A stretch of DNA of 64,000 nt from Pseudomonas putida. Its GTDB lineage: Bacteria > Pseudomonadota > Gammaproteobacteria > Pseudomonadales > Pseudomonadaceae. Below the pieces are notes generated by a model, which saw nothing but the letters and a program-made list of their open reading frames with translations, was not told the origin of the DNA and did no database searches. This document shows positions 16,902 to 25,310 of the stretch, piece by piece. The stretch's first letter is position 1. Each line of letters opens with the position of its first letter. The translations under genes and the position numbers were made by a program. The DNA is taken from the NCBI RefSeq assembly GCF_002025705.1, contig NZ_CP018846.1:5509501-5573500 (forward strand), given 5' to 3'.

Positions 16902-18308
16902 TTACTGCTTTTGTTCAGGAGCAAAGATCTTACCCGGATTCATGATGCCGTTAGGGTCGAAGACGGCCTTTATTGCCTTCATGCAGGCGATTTCTTCAGG
17001 TGAGCGGCTGTAGCCCAGGTAGTCGCGTTTGGTCATGCCTACGCCGTGCTCGGCCGAGATCGAGCCGTTGTAGCGTTCGACGATCTCGAATACCCACTTG
17101 TTGACCTTGGCGCATGAGGCAAAGAAATCATCCTTGCTCATGTGCTCGGGCTTGAGGATGTTCAGGTGCAGGTTGCCGTCGCCGATGTGGCCGTACCAGA
17201 CCACTTCATAGTCCGGGTAATGCTCGCTGACGATGGCATCGATATCGCGCAAAAACGCCGGGACCTTGGAAACAGTGACGGAAATGTCGTTCTTGTAGGG
17301 TGTCCAGTGCGAAATGGTCTCGGACAGGTACTCGCGCAGCTTCCACAGGTTCTTCAGCTGGGTTTCGCTCTGGCTCATCACCCCATCCAGCACCCAGCCC
17401 CGCTCGACGCAATGCTCGAAGGTAGCCAGCGCGTCGTTGGCCACATCCTCGGTGCTGGCTTCGAACTCCAGCAAGGCATAGAACGGGCAATCAGTGGCGA
17501 ACGGGGCCGGCACATCACCACGGGCCATGATCTTGGCCAGGCCCTTGTCGGAGAAGAACTCGAAGGCAGTCAGGTCGAGCTTGCCCTGGAAGGCATGCAG
17601 TACCGGCATGATCGAGTCGAAATCCGGCGTGCCCAGCACCATGGCCGTGAGGTTGCGCGGGGCGCGGTCCAGGCGCATGGTCGCTTCGACCACAAAGCCC
17701 AGGGTGCCTTCGCCACCAATGAACAGCTGGCGCAGGTCGTAGCCGGTGGCGTTCTTCATCAGGCCCTTGTTCAGCTCCAGCAGTTCGCCCTTGCCGGTGA
17801 CCACTTTCAGGCCGGCCACCCAGTTGCGAGTCATGCCGTAACGGATGACCTTGATACCGCCGGCATTGGTGCCGATGTTGCCTCCAATCTGGCTGGAGCC
17901 GCTGGAGGCGAAGTCCACTGGGTAATAAAGGCCCTGCTCTTCGGCAAAGGCCTGCAGCTGACGGGTGATCACGCCCGGTTGGCACACCACAGTGCGGTCG
18001 AAGGCATTGAAATCAAGAATCTGGTTCATGTTGTCGAAGGCGACGACGACTTCCCCATTGGCCGCCACGGCCCCGGCGGAAAGCCCGGTACGCCCGCCGG
18101 ACGGCACCAGCCCAACCTGATGCTGGTTGGCCCAGCGGACAATGGCCTGCACCTGCTGAACCGACTTGGGGAACACGATGGCCGTGGGCGCTGGCGGGTA
18201 ATGCTTGGTCCAGTCCTTGCCGTAAGCTTCCAGGGAAGCGGGGTCGGTCAGGACCTTGCCAGGGTCGACAAGGGTCATCAGTTCATCAATTACAGCGGGG
18301 TGGGTCAT
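16902..18308 (-). CDS. FAD-binding D-2-hydroxyglutarate dehydrogenase-type oxidoreductase
   Basis: A 468-residue flavoprotein of the GlcD/D2HGDH/D-lactate dehydrogenase family. An FAD PCMH domain occupies the first about 220 residues (PSGGRTGLSAGAVAANGEVV, SSGSSQIGGNIGTNAGG), and the C-terminal cap has the metal/active-site signature HIGDGNLHLNIL and ends SAEHGVGMTKR. The ATG at 18308 (MTHPAVIDEL) is preferred to 18332 or 18347. It is divergent from serA. In P. stutzeri the adjacent enzyme oxidises the D-2-hydroxyglutarate that SerA makes, pulling serine synthesis forward; the same role is likely here. Confidence 0.88.
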   Translation of the reverse strand: MTHPAVIDELMTLVDPGKVLTDPASLEAYGKDWTKHYPPAPTAIVFPKSVQQVQAIVRWANQHQVGLVPSGGRTGLSAGAVAANGEVVVAFDNMNQILDFNAFDRTVVCQPGVITRQLQAFAEEQGLYYPVDFASSGSSQIGGNIGTNAGGIKVIRYGMTRNWVAGLKVVTGKGELLELNKGLMKNATGYDLRQLFIGGEGTLGFVVEATMRLDRAPRNLTAMVLGTPDFDSIMPVLHAFQGKLDLTAFEFFSDKGLAKIMARGDVPAPFATDCPFYALLEFEASTEDVANDALATFEHCVERGWVLDGVMSQSETQLKNLWKLREYLSETISHWTPYKNDISVTVSKVPAFLRDIDAIVSEHYPDYEVVWYGHIGDGNLHLNILKPEHMSKDDFFASCAKVNKWVFEIVERYNGSISAEHGVGMTKRDYLGYSRSPEEIACMKAIKAVFDPNGIMNPGKIFAPEQKQ

Positions 18309-18479
18309 CGCTGGAACTCTCGACTTATTCATAGTCACCCTGAGCACTCTTCACCTGTCGGGATAAGCTCAGATTGTGTCGCGTATGCTAGCATAGCCCT
18401 CCCGCTGTTCATGCTAAGGCTGCCCTCGCGCCTGGCATCAGTCCTCGCCATTTTTTCTCCGGGATACAGGTTTACGCAG

Positions 18480-19709
18480 ATGAGCAAGACTTCTCTCGAC
18501 AAGAGCAAGATCCGGTTCCTTCTTCTTGAAGGTGTGCACCAGAACGCGGTCGATACCCTCAAGGCCGCCGGCTACACCAACATCGAATACCTCACAGGTT
18601 CCTTGCCGGATGCCGAGCTGAAGGAAAAGATCGCCGACGCCCACTTCATCGGCATCCGCTCGCGCACCCAACTGACCGAAGAAATCTTCGACTGCGCCAA
18701 GAAACTGGTCGCCGTCGGCTGCTTCTGCATCGGCACCAACCAGGTCGACCTGGCTGCGGCCCGCGAGCGTGGTATCGCCGTCTTCAACGCTCCTTACTCC
18801 AACACCCGTTCGGTGGCCGAGCTGGTGCTGGCCGAAGCCATCCTGCTGCTGCGCGGCATCCCTGAGAAGAACGCTTCCTGCCACCGTGGCGGCTGGATCA
18901 AGAGCGCGGCCAACTCGTTCGAGATCCGCGGCAAGAAGCTGGGCATCGTCGGCTACGGCTCGATCGGCACCCAGCTGTCGGTCCTGGCGGAAAACCTGGG
19001 CATGCAGGTGTACTTCTACGACCCGCTGACCAAGCTGCCACTGGGCAACGCCGTGCAGGTCACCAGCCTCAACGAACTGCTAGGCCTGGCCGACATCGTT
19101 TCGCTGCACGTGCCTGAGCTGCCGTCCACCCAGTGGATGATCGGCGAGAAGGAAATCCGTGCGATGAAGAAGGGCTCGATCCTGATCAACGCCGCCCGTG
19201 GCACAGTGGTCGAGCTGGACCACCTGGCTGCCGCGATCAAGGACAAGCACCTGATCGGCGCCGCCATCGACGTGTTCCCGGTCGAGCCACGCTCCAACGA
19301 CGAAGAGTTCGAAAGCCCGCTGCGTGGCCTGGACAACGTGATCCTGACCCCTCACATCGGTGGTTCCACTGCAGAAGCCCAGGCCAACATCGGCCTGGAA
19401 GTGGCCGAGAAACTGGTCAAGTACAGCGACAACGGTACTTCCGTTTCGTCGGTCAACTTCCCGGAAGTTGCCCTGCCGGCGCACCCAGGCAAACACCGTC
19501 TGCTGCACATCCACGAAAACATCCCGGGCGTGCTCAGCGAGATCAACAAGGTCTTCGCCGAGAACGGCATCAACATCTCCGGCCAGTTCCTGCAGACCAA
19601 CGAGAAAGTGGGTTACGTAGTAATCGACGTCGACGCCGAGTACTCCGACCTGGCGCAAGAGAAGTTGCAACAGGTCAAAGGCACCATCCGTTCGCGCGTC
19701 CTGTTCTAA
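18480..19709 (+). CDS. serA: D-3-phosphoglycerate dehydrogenase
   Basis: First committed step of serine synthesis (3-phosphoglycerate to 3-phosphohydroxypyruvate). At 409 residues it is the E. coli-like type: the nucleotide-binding domain has GIVGYGSIGTQ, the catalytic RXXE/H set includes NAARGTVV and LTPHIGGSTAEAQ, and an ACT domain lies at about 335-409 (HENIPGVLSEINKVFAENG). The frame continues far upstream without a stop, but the ATG at 18480 gives the family-typical MSKTSLDKSKIRFLLLEG. Confidence 0.97.
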   Translation: MSKTSLDKSKIRFLLLEGVHQNAVDTLKAAGYTNIEYLTGSLPDAELKEKIADAHFIGIRSRTQLTEEIFDCAKKLVAVGCFCIGTNQVDLAAARERGIAVFNAPYSNTRSVAELVLAEAILLLRGIPEKNASCHRGGWIKSAANSFEIRGKKLGIVGYGSIGTQLSVLAENLGMQVYFYDPLTKLPLGNAVQVTSLNELLGLADIVSLHVPELPSTQWMIGEKEIRAMKKGSILINAARGTVVELDHLAAAIKDKHLIGAAIDVFPVEPRSNDEEFESPLRGLDNVILTPHIGGSTAEAQANIGLEVAEKLVKYSDNGTSVSSVNFPEVALPAHPGKHRLLHIHENIPGVLSEINKVFAENGINISGQFLQTNEKVGYVVIDVDAEYSDLAQEKLQQVKGTIRSRVLF

Positions 19710-19725
19710 GTTCGCTGACGGCATG

Positions 19726-19758
19726 AAAAAGGGAGGCCCTGGTGGCCTCCCTTTTTTT
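19726..19758 (+). terminator. Rho-independent terminator of serA
   Basis: An eight-base-pair stem GGGAGGCC-CTGGT-GGCCTCCC is flanked by AAAAA on the left and TTTTTTT on the right, 17 nt after the serA stop. It can act in both directions, so it also protects against readthrough from the convergent DUF4399 gene. Confidence 0.95.
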
Positions 19759-19760
19759 GT

Positions 19761-19790
19761 CTGTGGGTGCGGGGTTGCCCGCGAAGGGCC
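19761..19790. repeat. Degenerate single REP unit
   Basis: The sequence TGTGGGTGCGGGGTTGCCCG followed by CGAAGGGCC is a decayed REP unit of the GCGGGCNNGCCCGC type, placed between the serA terminator and the DUF4399 stop. Confidence 0.5.
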
Positions 19791-19796
19791 CTGCGC

Positions 19797-20273
19797 CTAT
19801 TTCACAGTGACCGTAATCTTCTTCGATTCAACGCTCGGCTTGAACGGCACGTGATACTGGTCACCCAGCACCAGCTGCAGGGTGTGCTTGCCTGGGGTCA
19901 GGGTGATGCTGGTTTCGGTCTGCGCCTTGCCGAAGTGCAGCACCTGCGGCCCGGCTGGCAACGCGGTACCGGCTGCCGGCATCAGGCTGGTCGGCAGTGG
20001 CATGTCGGCCACTGGCTCTTTATCCACATCCACCAGCAAGTGGTGATGGCCAGTATGTGGTGTCTGGTCACCCGCAGGCTTGAGTTCCATGCCCTCGATG
20101 CCGAACTTGACGGTGAAGGTCTTGTCCACCGTGGCGCCATCGGCCGGGGAAACGATGACGACCTTGGCATCCTTGGGCGGCTCCTGGCTCTTCAGGGCAT
20201 CCGCGGCGCCGGCAAAAACCGAGGCCCCCATCAGCAGACCGGCAACGGCAGCACGCGAAAATAAGCTGTTCAT
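19797..20273 (-). CDS. DUF4399 periplasmic protein
   Basis: A 158-residue secreted protein. Residues 1-24 are a signal peptide ending AGAADA. The mature part contains two related segments typical of DUF4399 (VSPADGATVDKTFTVKFGIEGM with HTGHHHLLVDV, and LTPGKHTLQLVLGDQYHVPF). The HHH cluster might bind metal. The function is unknown. GGAGGAG precedes the ATG. Confidence 0.85.
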   Translation of the reverse strand: MNSLFSRAAVAGLLMGASVFAGAADALKSQEPPKDAKVVIVSPADGATVDKTFTVKFGIEGMELKPAGDQTPHTGHHHLLVDVDKEPVADMPLPTSLMPAAGTALPAGPQVLHFGKAQTETSITLTPGKHTLQLVLGDQYHVPFKPSVESKKITVTVK

Positions 20274-20498
20274 TCACTCCTCCTGTGATTCACTTGAAAA
20301 TGCAGCCATAAAACGAATGGCGACGATGATTCACCATAGTTGAAATATGCATTCGGGGTAATTGTGGCCCCCAGACGTAAATATTTCAGTTAGGGTTAAA
20401 CCTCGCCAAGGCTTCAAGGTCATAGGCTGCGCTCGACCGCGACGAGGAAGAAAGCCGCGGCGAAAGTTATTCATCTGCTGAAGAAAAAGGGGCACTAC

Positions 20499-21014
20499 AT
20501 GCGTTCGACCATAGGCGTACTGCTGGCAGTACTGATCACTCCGTTGGCTCAGGCCGAGCTGATAGACGAAATCGCCGACCGGGGCGAATTGCGCATTGCC
20601 GTACAGCCTGATAACGCGCCGTATTCGTTCAAGAAGGACGAGCGCCTTACCGGCTTTGAAATCGAATTTGGCCAGGACCTGGCCCGCGAACTCGACCTAC
20701 GTGCCGAGTTCGTCGAAACGACTGCGGCAGAAGTTCTGCCAGGCGTTGAAAGTGGCAAGTACGACATTGCCCTGACGCCGTCGAGCGAGTCGCCCAAGGC
20801 GGACGGCCCATTCGATGTAAGCCAGGCATTTGGTGAAAAGAAACTGGTGATTCCGTTCCAGAAAGACAACCCGGCGTTCGAAAGCGCGGTGAACAATGCG
20901 CTTCAGCGTCTCAAGGACAGCGGCCGCACCGCGGAACTTGAACAGAAATGGTTCAAGGCAATGCAGGCAGGTGAGCCAACGCCTGCCGCGCTTGCTCCAG
21001 CTCCAGCTCACTGA
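20499..21014 (+). CDS. Shortened periplasmic solute-binding protein (SBP_bac_3 type)
   Basis: A 171-residue amino-acid-type binding protein with a signal peptide (residues 1-19, LITPLAQA). Residues 20-115 match the first lobe (GELRIAVQPDNAPYSFK, LTGFEIEFGQDLARELD). The sequence then goes directly to the C-terminal hinge and end (AFESAVNNALQRLKDSGRTAELEQKWF). About 80-90 residues of the second lobe, present in the usual 240-260-residue relatives, are missing. The frame is open and clean, with a good RBS, so this looks like a fixed short form. No permease or ATPase gene is adjacent. Its 3' end overlaps the opposing DUF523 gene by 62 nt. Confidence 0.8.
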   Translation: MRSTIGVLLAVLITPLAQAELIDEIADRGELRIAVQPDNAPYSFKKDERLTGFEIEFGQDLARELDLRAEFVETTAAEVLPGVESGKYDIALTPSSESPKADGPFDVSQAFGEKKLVIPFQKDNPAFESAVNNALQRLKDSGRTAELEQKWFKAMQAGEPTPAALAPAPAH

Positions 21015-21462
21015 AGACCTGCACGCCCTCGCGCCGTAGCAAGGCTGCGGTCACGCCTTCGCCCGGCACCTTCACCCCACTGAAGGTGCCATCGTAGGTC
21101 AACCGGTTGCCACACGAAGGGCTGCCCGCCTTCAGCACCGCCACCCGAATGCCATGCTGGCGCACCAGCGCCAGCGCCTGCTGCGCCCCTGCCAGAAACT
21201 TGGCACTGACATCCTCACCGGTCACCGTCAGCACCTGCACCCCGCCATCGAGCACCTGCGCGCCCTGGCCACCGGGGATCTCCGCCGGCGGGCGCGGCGT
21301 TGGCAAGCCGCCAGCCACCTCGGGGCACAACGGCACCACACGGCCTTCGGCCTGCCATTGCTGCAACAGATCGGGATGCCCGCTGGCCCGGCCGTCATAG
21401 CGTACCGGCTGCCCCAGCAGGCAGGCGCTCACCAGTACCTTGGGCAGATCAGAACAGGTCAT
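20953..21462 (-). CDS. DUF523-family protein
   Basis: A 169-residue cytoplasmic protein with the DUF523 signature: conserved cysteines in VSACLLGQPVRYDG, LCPEVAGGLPTPRPPAEI and KAGSPSCGN. The three cysteine stretches suggest metal or cluster binding, but the function is not established. A GTG two codons earlier (21468) is an alternative start. The start overlaps the end of the prolyl hydroxylase gene, so the two are probably translationally coupled. The 3' end overlaps the opposite-strand binding-protein gene by 62 nt. Confidence 0.85.
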   Translation of the reverse strand: MTCSDLPKVLVSACLLGQPVRYDGRASGHPDLLQQWQAEGRVVPLCPEVAGGLPTPRPPAEIPGGQGAQVLDGGVQVLTVTGEDVSAKFLAGAQQALALVRQHGIRVAVLKAGSPSCGNRLTYDGTFSGVKVPGEGVTAALLRREGVQVFSELELEQARQALAHLPALP

Positions 21463-22090
21463 TGCCACGGCGCCGGAACCAACCGGTCAACGACAGGCGT
21501 TCGCGCCTGGCCGGCAGCACCTCGTGCGGCACCTCACCGGAAAGGAATATCGCCAGGCAACCTGCTACGGGCTGCACATCGTGCTCGACATCATCCGCCA
21601 GGAACATGCGCAGTTGCCCGCCATCCTCCGGCTGCCAGTCTTCGTTGAGATAAAGCACCGCCGAAATCATGCGTCGGTCATCGTCGCGGAAGCGGTCCAG
21701 GTGCCGGCGATAGAATGCCCCCGGTGGGTACAGGGCGAAATGGCATTCGAAGTCCTCCAGGCCCAGAAACAGGCCTTGGTTGATGGCCCGACGCAACTGG
21801 TCCATAGCCGCCAGGTACTGGTCGCAGGCTTCGGCCTGGCCGGGGTCGATCCACTGGATCTGGTCACCGCGAATGCTCTCGCGCACCTCCTGGGCATCAC
21901 CACGCCCAACCCCCGCCGGGTTGAGTTCGCCTTCGGCATCACGGCGCCGGCACTCGGCCGCCAGCGCGCGCACCAGGTCGGCAGGCAGAAAGAGCGCCTG
22001 CTGCGACCAGCCATGGGTGGCCAGATCGTCGACGACGGCCGCAAACTTCGGGTTTTCAGGGGAGATGTGCATGGCGCGCATCATATCCAT
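21449..22090 (-). CDS. 2-oxoglutarate/Fe(II) prolyl hydroxylase (PPHD-type, EF-Tu target)
   Basis: A 213-residue double-stranded beta-helix dioxygenase. The iron triad is His130, Asp132 (RRHLDRFRDDDRR) and His189 (SGEVPHEVLP), and Arg198 is placed to bind 2-oxoglutarate. It closely resembles the Pseudomonas prolyl-hydroxylase domain protein known to hydroxylate a proline in the switch I loop of EF-Tu, a prokaryotic relative of the human HIF hydroxylases. The start is uncertain: ATG codons at 22090, 22084, 22081 and 22072 are all possible. It is coupled to the DUF523 gene. Confidence 0.85.
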   Translation of the reverse strand: MDMMRAMHISPENPKFAAVVDDLATHGWSQQALFLPADLVRALAAECRRRDAEGELNPAGVGRGDAQEVRESIRGDQIQWIDPGQAEACDQYLAAMDQLRRAINQGLFLGLEDFECHFALYPPGAFYRRHLDRFRDDDRRMISAVLYLNEDWQPEDGGQLRMFLADDVEHDVQPVAGCLAIFLSGEVPHEVLPARRERLSLTGWFRRRGNDLF

Positions 22091-22194
22091 TCACCCTGTC
22101 GGCGCACAGCGCCACTTGGCTGAGAAGCGTTCGGATTGCTCGACAAAATGGCGCAAGGCCAAGGACAATAGCCACCTGCCGACAGGAGTCCTGA

Positions 22195-22947
22195 ATGCGC
22201 CGTCTGTTTTCCCTGCTTCTGCTGATGAGCTGCACCTTGCCTGTCTGGGCAGACAGCCTCGATCAACTGTACAAGGCCGCCGGCTGGCCCGACCAGCGCG
22301 CCCATTTTTCCGATGCCGTGAGCGCCGCCCAGCAGCGCTACCGCAACAGCCTGCCGCCTGCGGTTTACCAGGCGCTGGTCAACAACAGCAACCAGCGCTT
22401 CCAGGCCCAGGCAATGGACAACCGTGCCTTGGCCAAACTGCGCAGCACGCTGGCCAACCCGGCGCCGGCACTGGCCTTCTTCCAGTCGCCGCTGGGGCGC
22501 AAGATCGTCGCCGCCGAGCTGCTGGCCACGCGCAAGGACCAGTTGGCCAAAAATGCCAAGGGCCTGCCGAAGATCCAGGCCAGCGATAACCGCATGCTGG
22601 TCATCGGCCACCTGGCCCAGGCACTGCCAGCCCGCGAAGCCGGCGCCGAAGTCAGCCTGGCGATTGCCGGGGTGGCTGCCGACAGCCTGAGTTCGATGAT
22701 TCCCGGCCTGTTCGGCGCCAGCCAGGCCCAGGGCCTGCTCGACGGCCAGCGCCAGCGGCTGATGGGGCAGATCGGCGAAGACCTGAACAACACCTTGTTG
22801 TACGTCTACCGCGATCTGTCCGATGACGAACTGGAAGAGTTCGCCACCTTCGCCGAGTCGCCAGACGGCAAGGCCTATTACCAGGCCGCCGTGGCCGCCG
22901 TGCGTGCCGGGCTGGCAGTGGGCCAGAACAGCGCCGACCTCAAGTGA
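22195..22947 (+). CDS. DUF2059 periplasmic protein
   Basis: A 250-residue exported protein with a signal peptide (residues 1-19, ending PVWA). The C-terminal part (about 185-245, LYVYRDLSDDELEEFATFAESPDGKAYYQA) is the DUF2059 signature. The rest is mostly helical. The role is unknown. ACAGGAG lies at good spacing before the ATG. The stop abuts the stop of the convergent hydrolase gene with no spacer. Confidence 0.82.
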   Translation: MRRLFSLLLLMSCTLPVWADSLDQLYKAAGWPDQRAHFSDAVSAAQQRYRNSLPPAVYQALVNNSNQRFQAQAMDNRALAKLRSTLANPAPALAFFQSPLGRKIVAAELLATRKDQLAKNAKGLPKIQASDNRMLVIGHLAQALPAREAGAEVSLAIAGVAADSLSSMIPGLFGASQAQGLLDGQRQRLMGQIGEDLNNTLLYVYRDLSDDELEEFATFAESPDGKAYYQAAVAAVRAGLAVGQNSADLK

Positions 22948-23874
22948 TCAGCCCAGGCGCTGCTTGATGAAATCGAAATAGCGCCGGCGAATGTCCGGCC
23001 GCTCGTTGGCCAGGTGATGGCGGGCTTCGGGCAACATCAGGATCTGCGGCTCGCTGAACTTGGCCTTGAGCACTTCAAGGTTATGCGGCCAATCCACCGT
23101 ACCATCCGCCTCCCCCTGCACGATCAGCGGCCGCCGCGCACAGTGCGGCGCCGCCTCGATACGCTTGACCCAGGCGATCAAGGCGCCGACCCAGGCCGTG
23201 GGCAGCCGCCGCGGTTGCAGCGGGTCGGCTTCGAGGAAAGGCAGGAACGTCGGGTCGTTGGTGTTCTCGCTGAAACGCCGCTCGATGCCATTGACGAAGT
23301 GGCGCAAGACCCGATAACTGAACTTCGACCAGCGCCAGGAGCGTGGCCTTACCAGCGGCGCCAGCAAGATCACCTCGCCATCGATCGGGCTGCGCTCGCC
23401 CTGGTGCAGCAGATGGTCCACGGCGATGGCGCCACCGGTGCTCTGCCCGCAGAGATGCCAAGGGCGGGGTAATTCAAGGCCTCGCGCCTGTTCGAACAAG
23501 GCGTCAAGCACCTGCTGGTACACCGCGAAATCACTGATGCTGGCGCGCTCGCCACTGGACAGGCCGTGGCCTGGCAGGTCGCAGCTGATCACCGCATAGC
23601 CGAGCTTCAGCGCCCATTCGATCACGTGCCGATAGAGGCCCATGTGGTCGTAATAGCCGTGCAGCAGGAACAGCGTCGCTACCGGCTTTTCAGGCAGCCA
23701 GACTTGCCCGACCAGCTCGAAGCCCGCCGCCTGGAAGCCACCCAGCCAGCTCTGCGCCGGCAGCTTCAAGCCATAGAAGCGTTGATAGTCCTGCGCCTGC
23801 TTGGACAACGGCTGACGCTTGGCCAACGGCGCAAGGCTGGCACGCAGGGTATCGGGGTGAAAGGCAGCAGGCAT
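22948..23874 (-). CDS. Alpha/beta hydrolase (monoacylglycerol-lipase type)
   Basis: A 308-residue serine hydrolase of the Hydrolase_4/MGL group. Features are the oxyanion region LLHGYYDHMGLYRHV, the DLPGHGLSSGER stretch, the nucleophile elbow CGQSTGGAIAV, a late aspartate (GEADGTVDW) and the catalytic histidine near EARHHLANE. The ATG at 23874 (MPAAFHPDTL) is preferred. The open frame runs on to 24090 but through a REP pair, so that extension is not real. The lipid substrate is unproven. Confidence 0.88.
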   Translation of the reverse strand: MPAAFHPDTLRASLAPLAKRQPLSKQAQDYQRFYGLKLPAQSWLGGFQAAGFELVGQVWLPEKPVATLFLLHGYYDHMGLYRHVIEWALKLGYAVISCDLPGHGLSSGERASISDFAVYQQVLDALFEQARGLELPRPWHLCGQSTGGAIAVDHLLHQGERSPIDGEVILLAPLVRPRSWRWSKFSYRVLRHFVNGIERRFSENTNDPTFLPFLEADPLQPRRLPTAWVGALIAWVKRIEAAPHCARRPLIVQGEADGTVDWPHNLEVLKAKFSEPQILMLPEARHHLANERPDIRRRYFDFIKQRLG

Positions 23875-23973
23875 CAGGTACATCCACGGCGCAGCGAGTA
23901 ATGATCTGCGATATTCAGCTCTGGCTGGCGTCGTGGCAAGCTTGCTCACCTCAAACAAGCAGCACAGATCAGA

Positions 23974-24089
23974 TGTGGGAGCGGCCTTGTGTCGCGAAAG
24001 GGCCGCAAAGCGGCCCCAGCAATGTCTGCAGCGCTGTGAAATCTCGGGGCTGCTTTGCAGCCCTTTCGCGACACAAGGCCGCTCCCACA
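23974..24089. repeat. REP pair, GCGGCCTTGTGTCGCGAAAGG type
   Basis: Inverted arms beginning TGTGGGAGCGGCCTTGTGTC and ending with its complement lie between two divergent genes. This is unusual, because most REP pairs in this window lie at 3' ends. The pair ends 20 nt before the start of the downstream gene. Confidence 0.9.
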
Positions 24090-24108
24090 AGAAGGCCGCG
24101 GGAAATTC

Positions 24109-24678
24109 ATGAAGACTCTAAACATCAAACAGATTTTGGTTGCCCTCGCACTCATGCTCTGCGCCTTTGTGCTCTGGCAGGCCTACGCCACCTTCCAGTC
24201 CCGCTACCTGCGCCCGTTCGACAACCAGACCACGCTGTTCGACGGCAGCCAGCTGAAACTGCCCGCCGAACTCGCCGGCCCCGGCCCGATCCGCGTGGTG
24301 CACTTCTGGGACCCGGCCTGCCCGTGCAACGTCGGCAACCAGCAGCACCTTGGCGACCTGATTTCCCAGTTCGCCGACCAGGGTGTGTCGTTCCACATCG
24401 TGCAAAAGCCCGGCAGCCACGGCCAGTTGCCCGCCAACCTCGCCAGCCTGCAAACCATTGCCAACTTGCCCGGCAGCGAACACCTGCCCGCCTCCCCTGC
24501 AGTAGCAATCTGGGACCGCCAGGGCAACCTTGCCTACTTCGGCCCCTACAGCGAAGGCGCGGTGTGCAATGCCAGCAACAGCTTCATCGAGCCGATCCTC
24601 AAAGCACTGTTGGCCGGGCGCAAGGTCACCGCATCGAATACGCTGGCCGTGGGCTGCTACTGCCCCTGGTCCGGCTGA
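24109..24678 (+). CDS. Membrane-anchored thioredoxin-like protein (DUF6436 type)
   Basis: A 189-residue protein with one N-terminal membrane helix (about 8-28) and a periplasmic thioredoxin-like domain. The redox site would be the Cys-Pro-Cys of FWDPACPCN, in the place of a CxxC; extra cysteines (GAVCNAS, GCYCPW) occur near the end. It probably acts in thiol redox chemistry in the periplasm, but the partner is unknown. The 3' end overlaps the convergent acetyltransferase gene by 22 nt. Confidence 0.75.
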   Translation: MKTLNIKQILVALALMLCAFVLWQAYATFQSRYLRPFDNQTTLFDGSQLKLPAELAGPGPIRVVHFWDPACPCNVGNQQHLGDLISQFADQGVSFHIVQKPGSHGQLPANLASLQTIANLPGSEHLPASPAVAIWDRQGNLAYFGPYSEGAVCNASNSFIEPILKALLAGRKVTASNTLAVGCYCPWSG

Positions 24679-25223
24679 CGCACCCGCGCCGGGTTACCCA
24701 CGACGGTCGCCCCCGCTGGCACATCACGGGTCACCACACTGCCGGCGCCCACGATGGCGTTGTCACCAATGGTCACCCCCGGCAGGACGATCGCCGCACC
24801 GCCGATCCACACATTGTTGCCGATGGTCACCGGGCGCCCGCTTTCCAGCCCGCTGCGGCGGACCTCGGGGTCAAGCGGATGGTCAGCCGCGTAGATCTGC
24901 ACGTTGGGGCCGATCTGGCAGTCATCGCCGATGCGCACCGGCACCACATCGAGGATCACGCAGTTGAAGTTCATGAACGTATTGCGCCCGATGCTGATGT
25001 TGTAGCCGTAGTCGCAGTAGAACGGCGGACGGATCACCGCGCCCTCGCCAACATGGCCGAAGTGCTCGGCCAACAGGCCGTTGCGCGCTTCGTTGAGCAA
25101 CTCGACGCTGTTGTTGTAACGGTGCATCCAGTGCTTGCTGGCGATCTGTTCGGCTTGCAGCTCGGGGCAGCCGGCGTGATAGAGCTGACCGGCCAGCATT
25201 TTCTGTTTTTCGCTGAGGGACAT
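24657..25223 (-). CDS. Maltose/galactoside O-acetyltransferase
   Basis: A 188-residue left-handed beta-helix acetyltransferase of the maa/LacA family. A Mac domain (about 1-55, MLAGQLYHAGCPELQAE) precedes hexapeptide repeats (IRPPFYCDYGYNISIG, IGPNVQIYAADHPLD with the catalytic histidine, VTIGDNAIVGAGSVV). The start at 25223 has an AAAGGAG site; the much longer open frame upstream (to 26381) is antisense to the acylase gene. It uses acetyl-CoA to acetylate sugars; the natural acceptor is unknown. Confidence 0.93.
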   Translation of the reverse strand: MSLSEKQKMLAGQLYHAGCPELQAEQIASKHWMHRYNNSVELLNEARNGLLAEHFGHVGEGAVIRPPFYCDYGYNISIGRNTFMNFNCVILDVVPVRIGDDCQIGPNVQIYAADHPLDPEVRRSGLESGRPVTIGNNVWIGGAAIVLPGVTIGDNAIVGAGSVVTRDVPAGATVVGNPARVRQPDQGQ

Positions 25224-25310
25224 GGAAACTCCTTTCAGGGGGCTATGCTCTGTTCGCGAATCCGTCGATGATCGGACCACAGTTTCCGCTCGAGTGCACA
25301 AGGAGTCCCG

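Noticed and set aside
17142..18479. Open frame continuing upstream of serA for more than 1.3 kb
   Set aside because: It is antisense to the flavoprotein gene and has no family similarity; serA begins at the ATG at 18480 with the conserved N-terminus.
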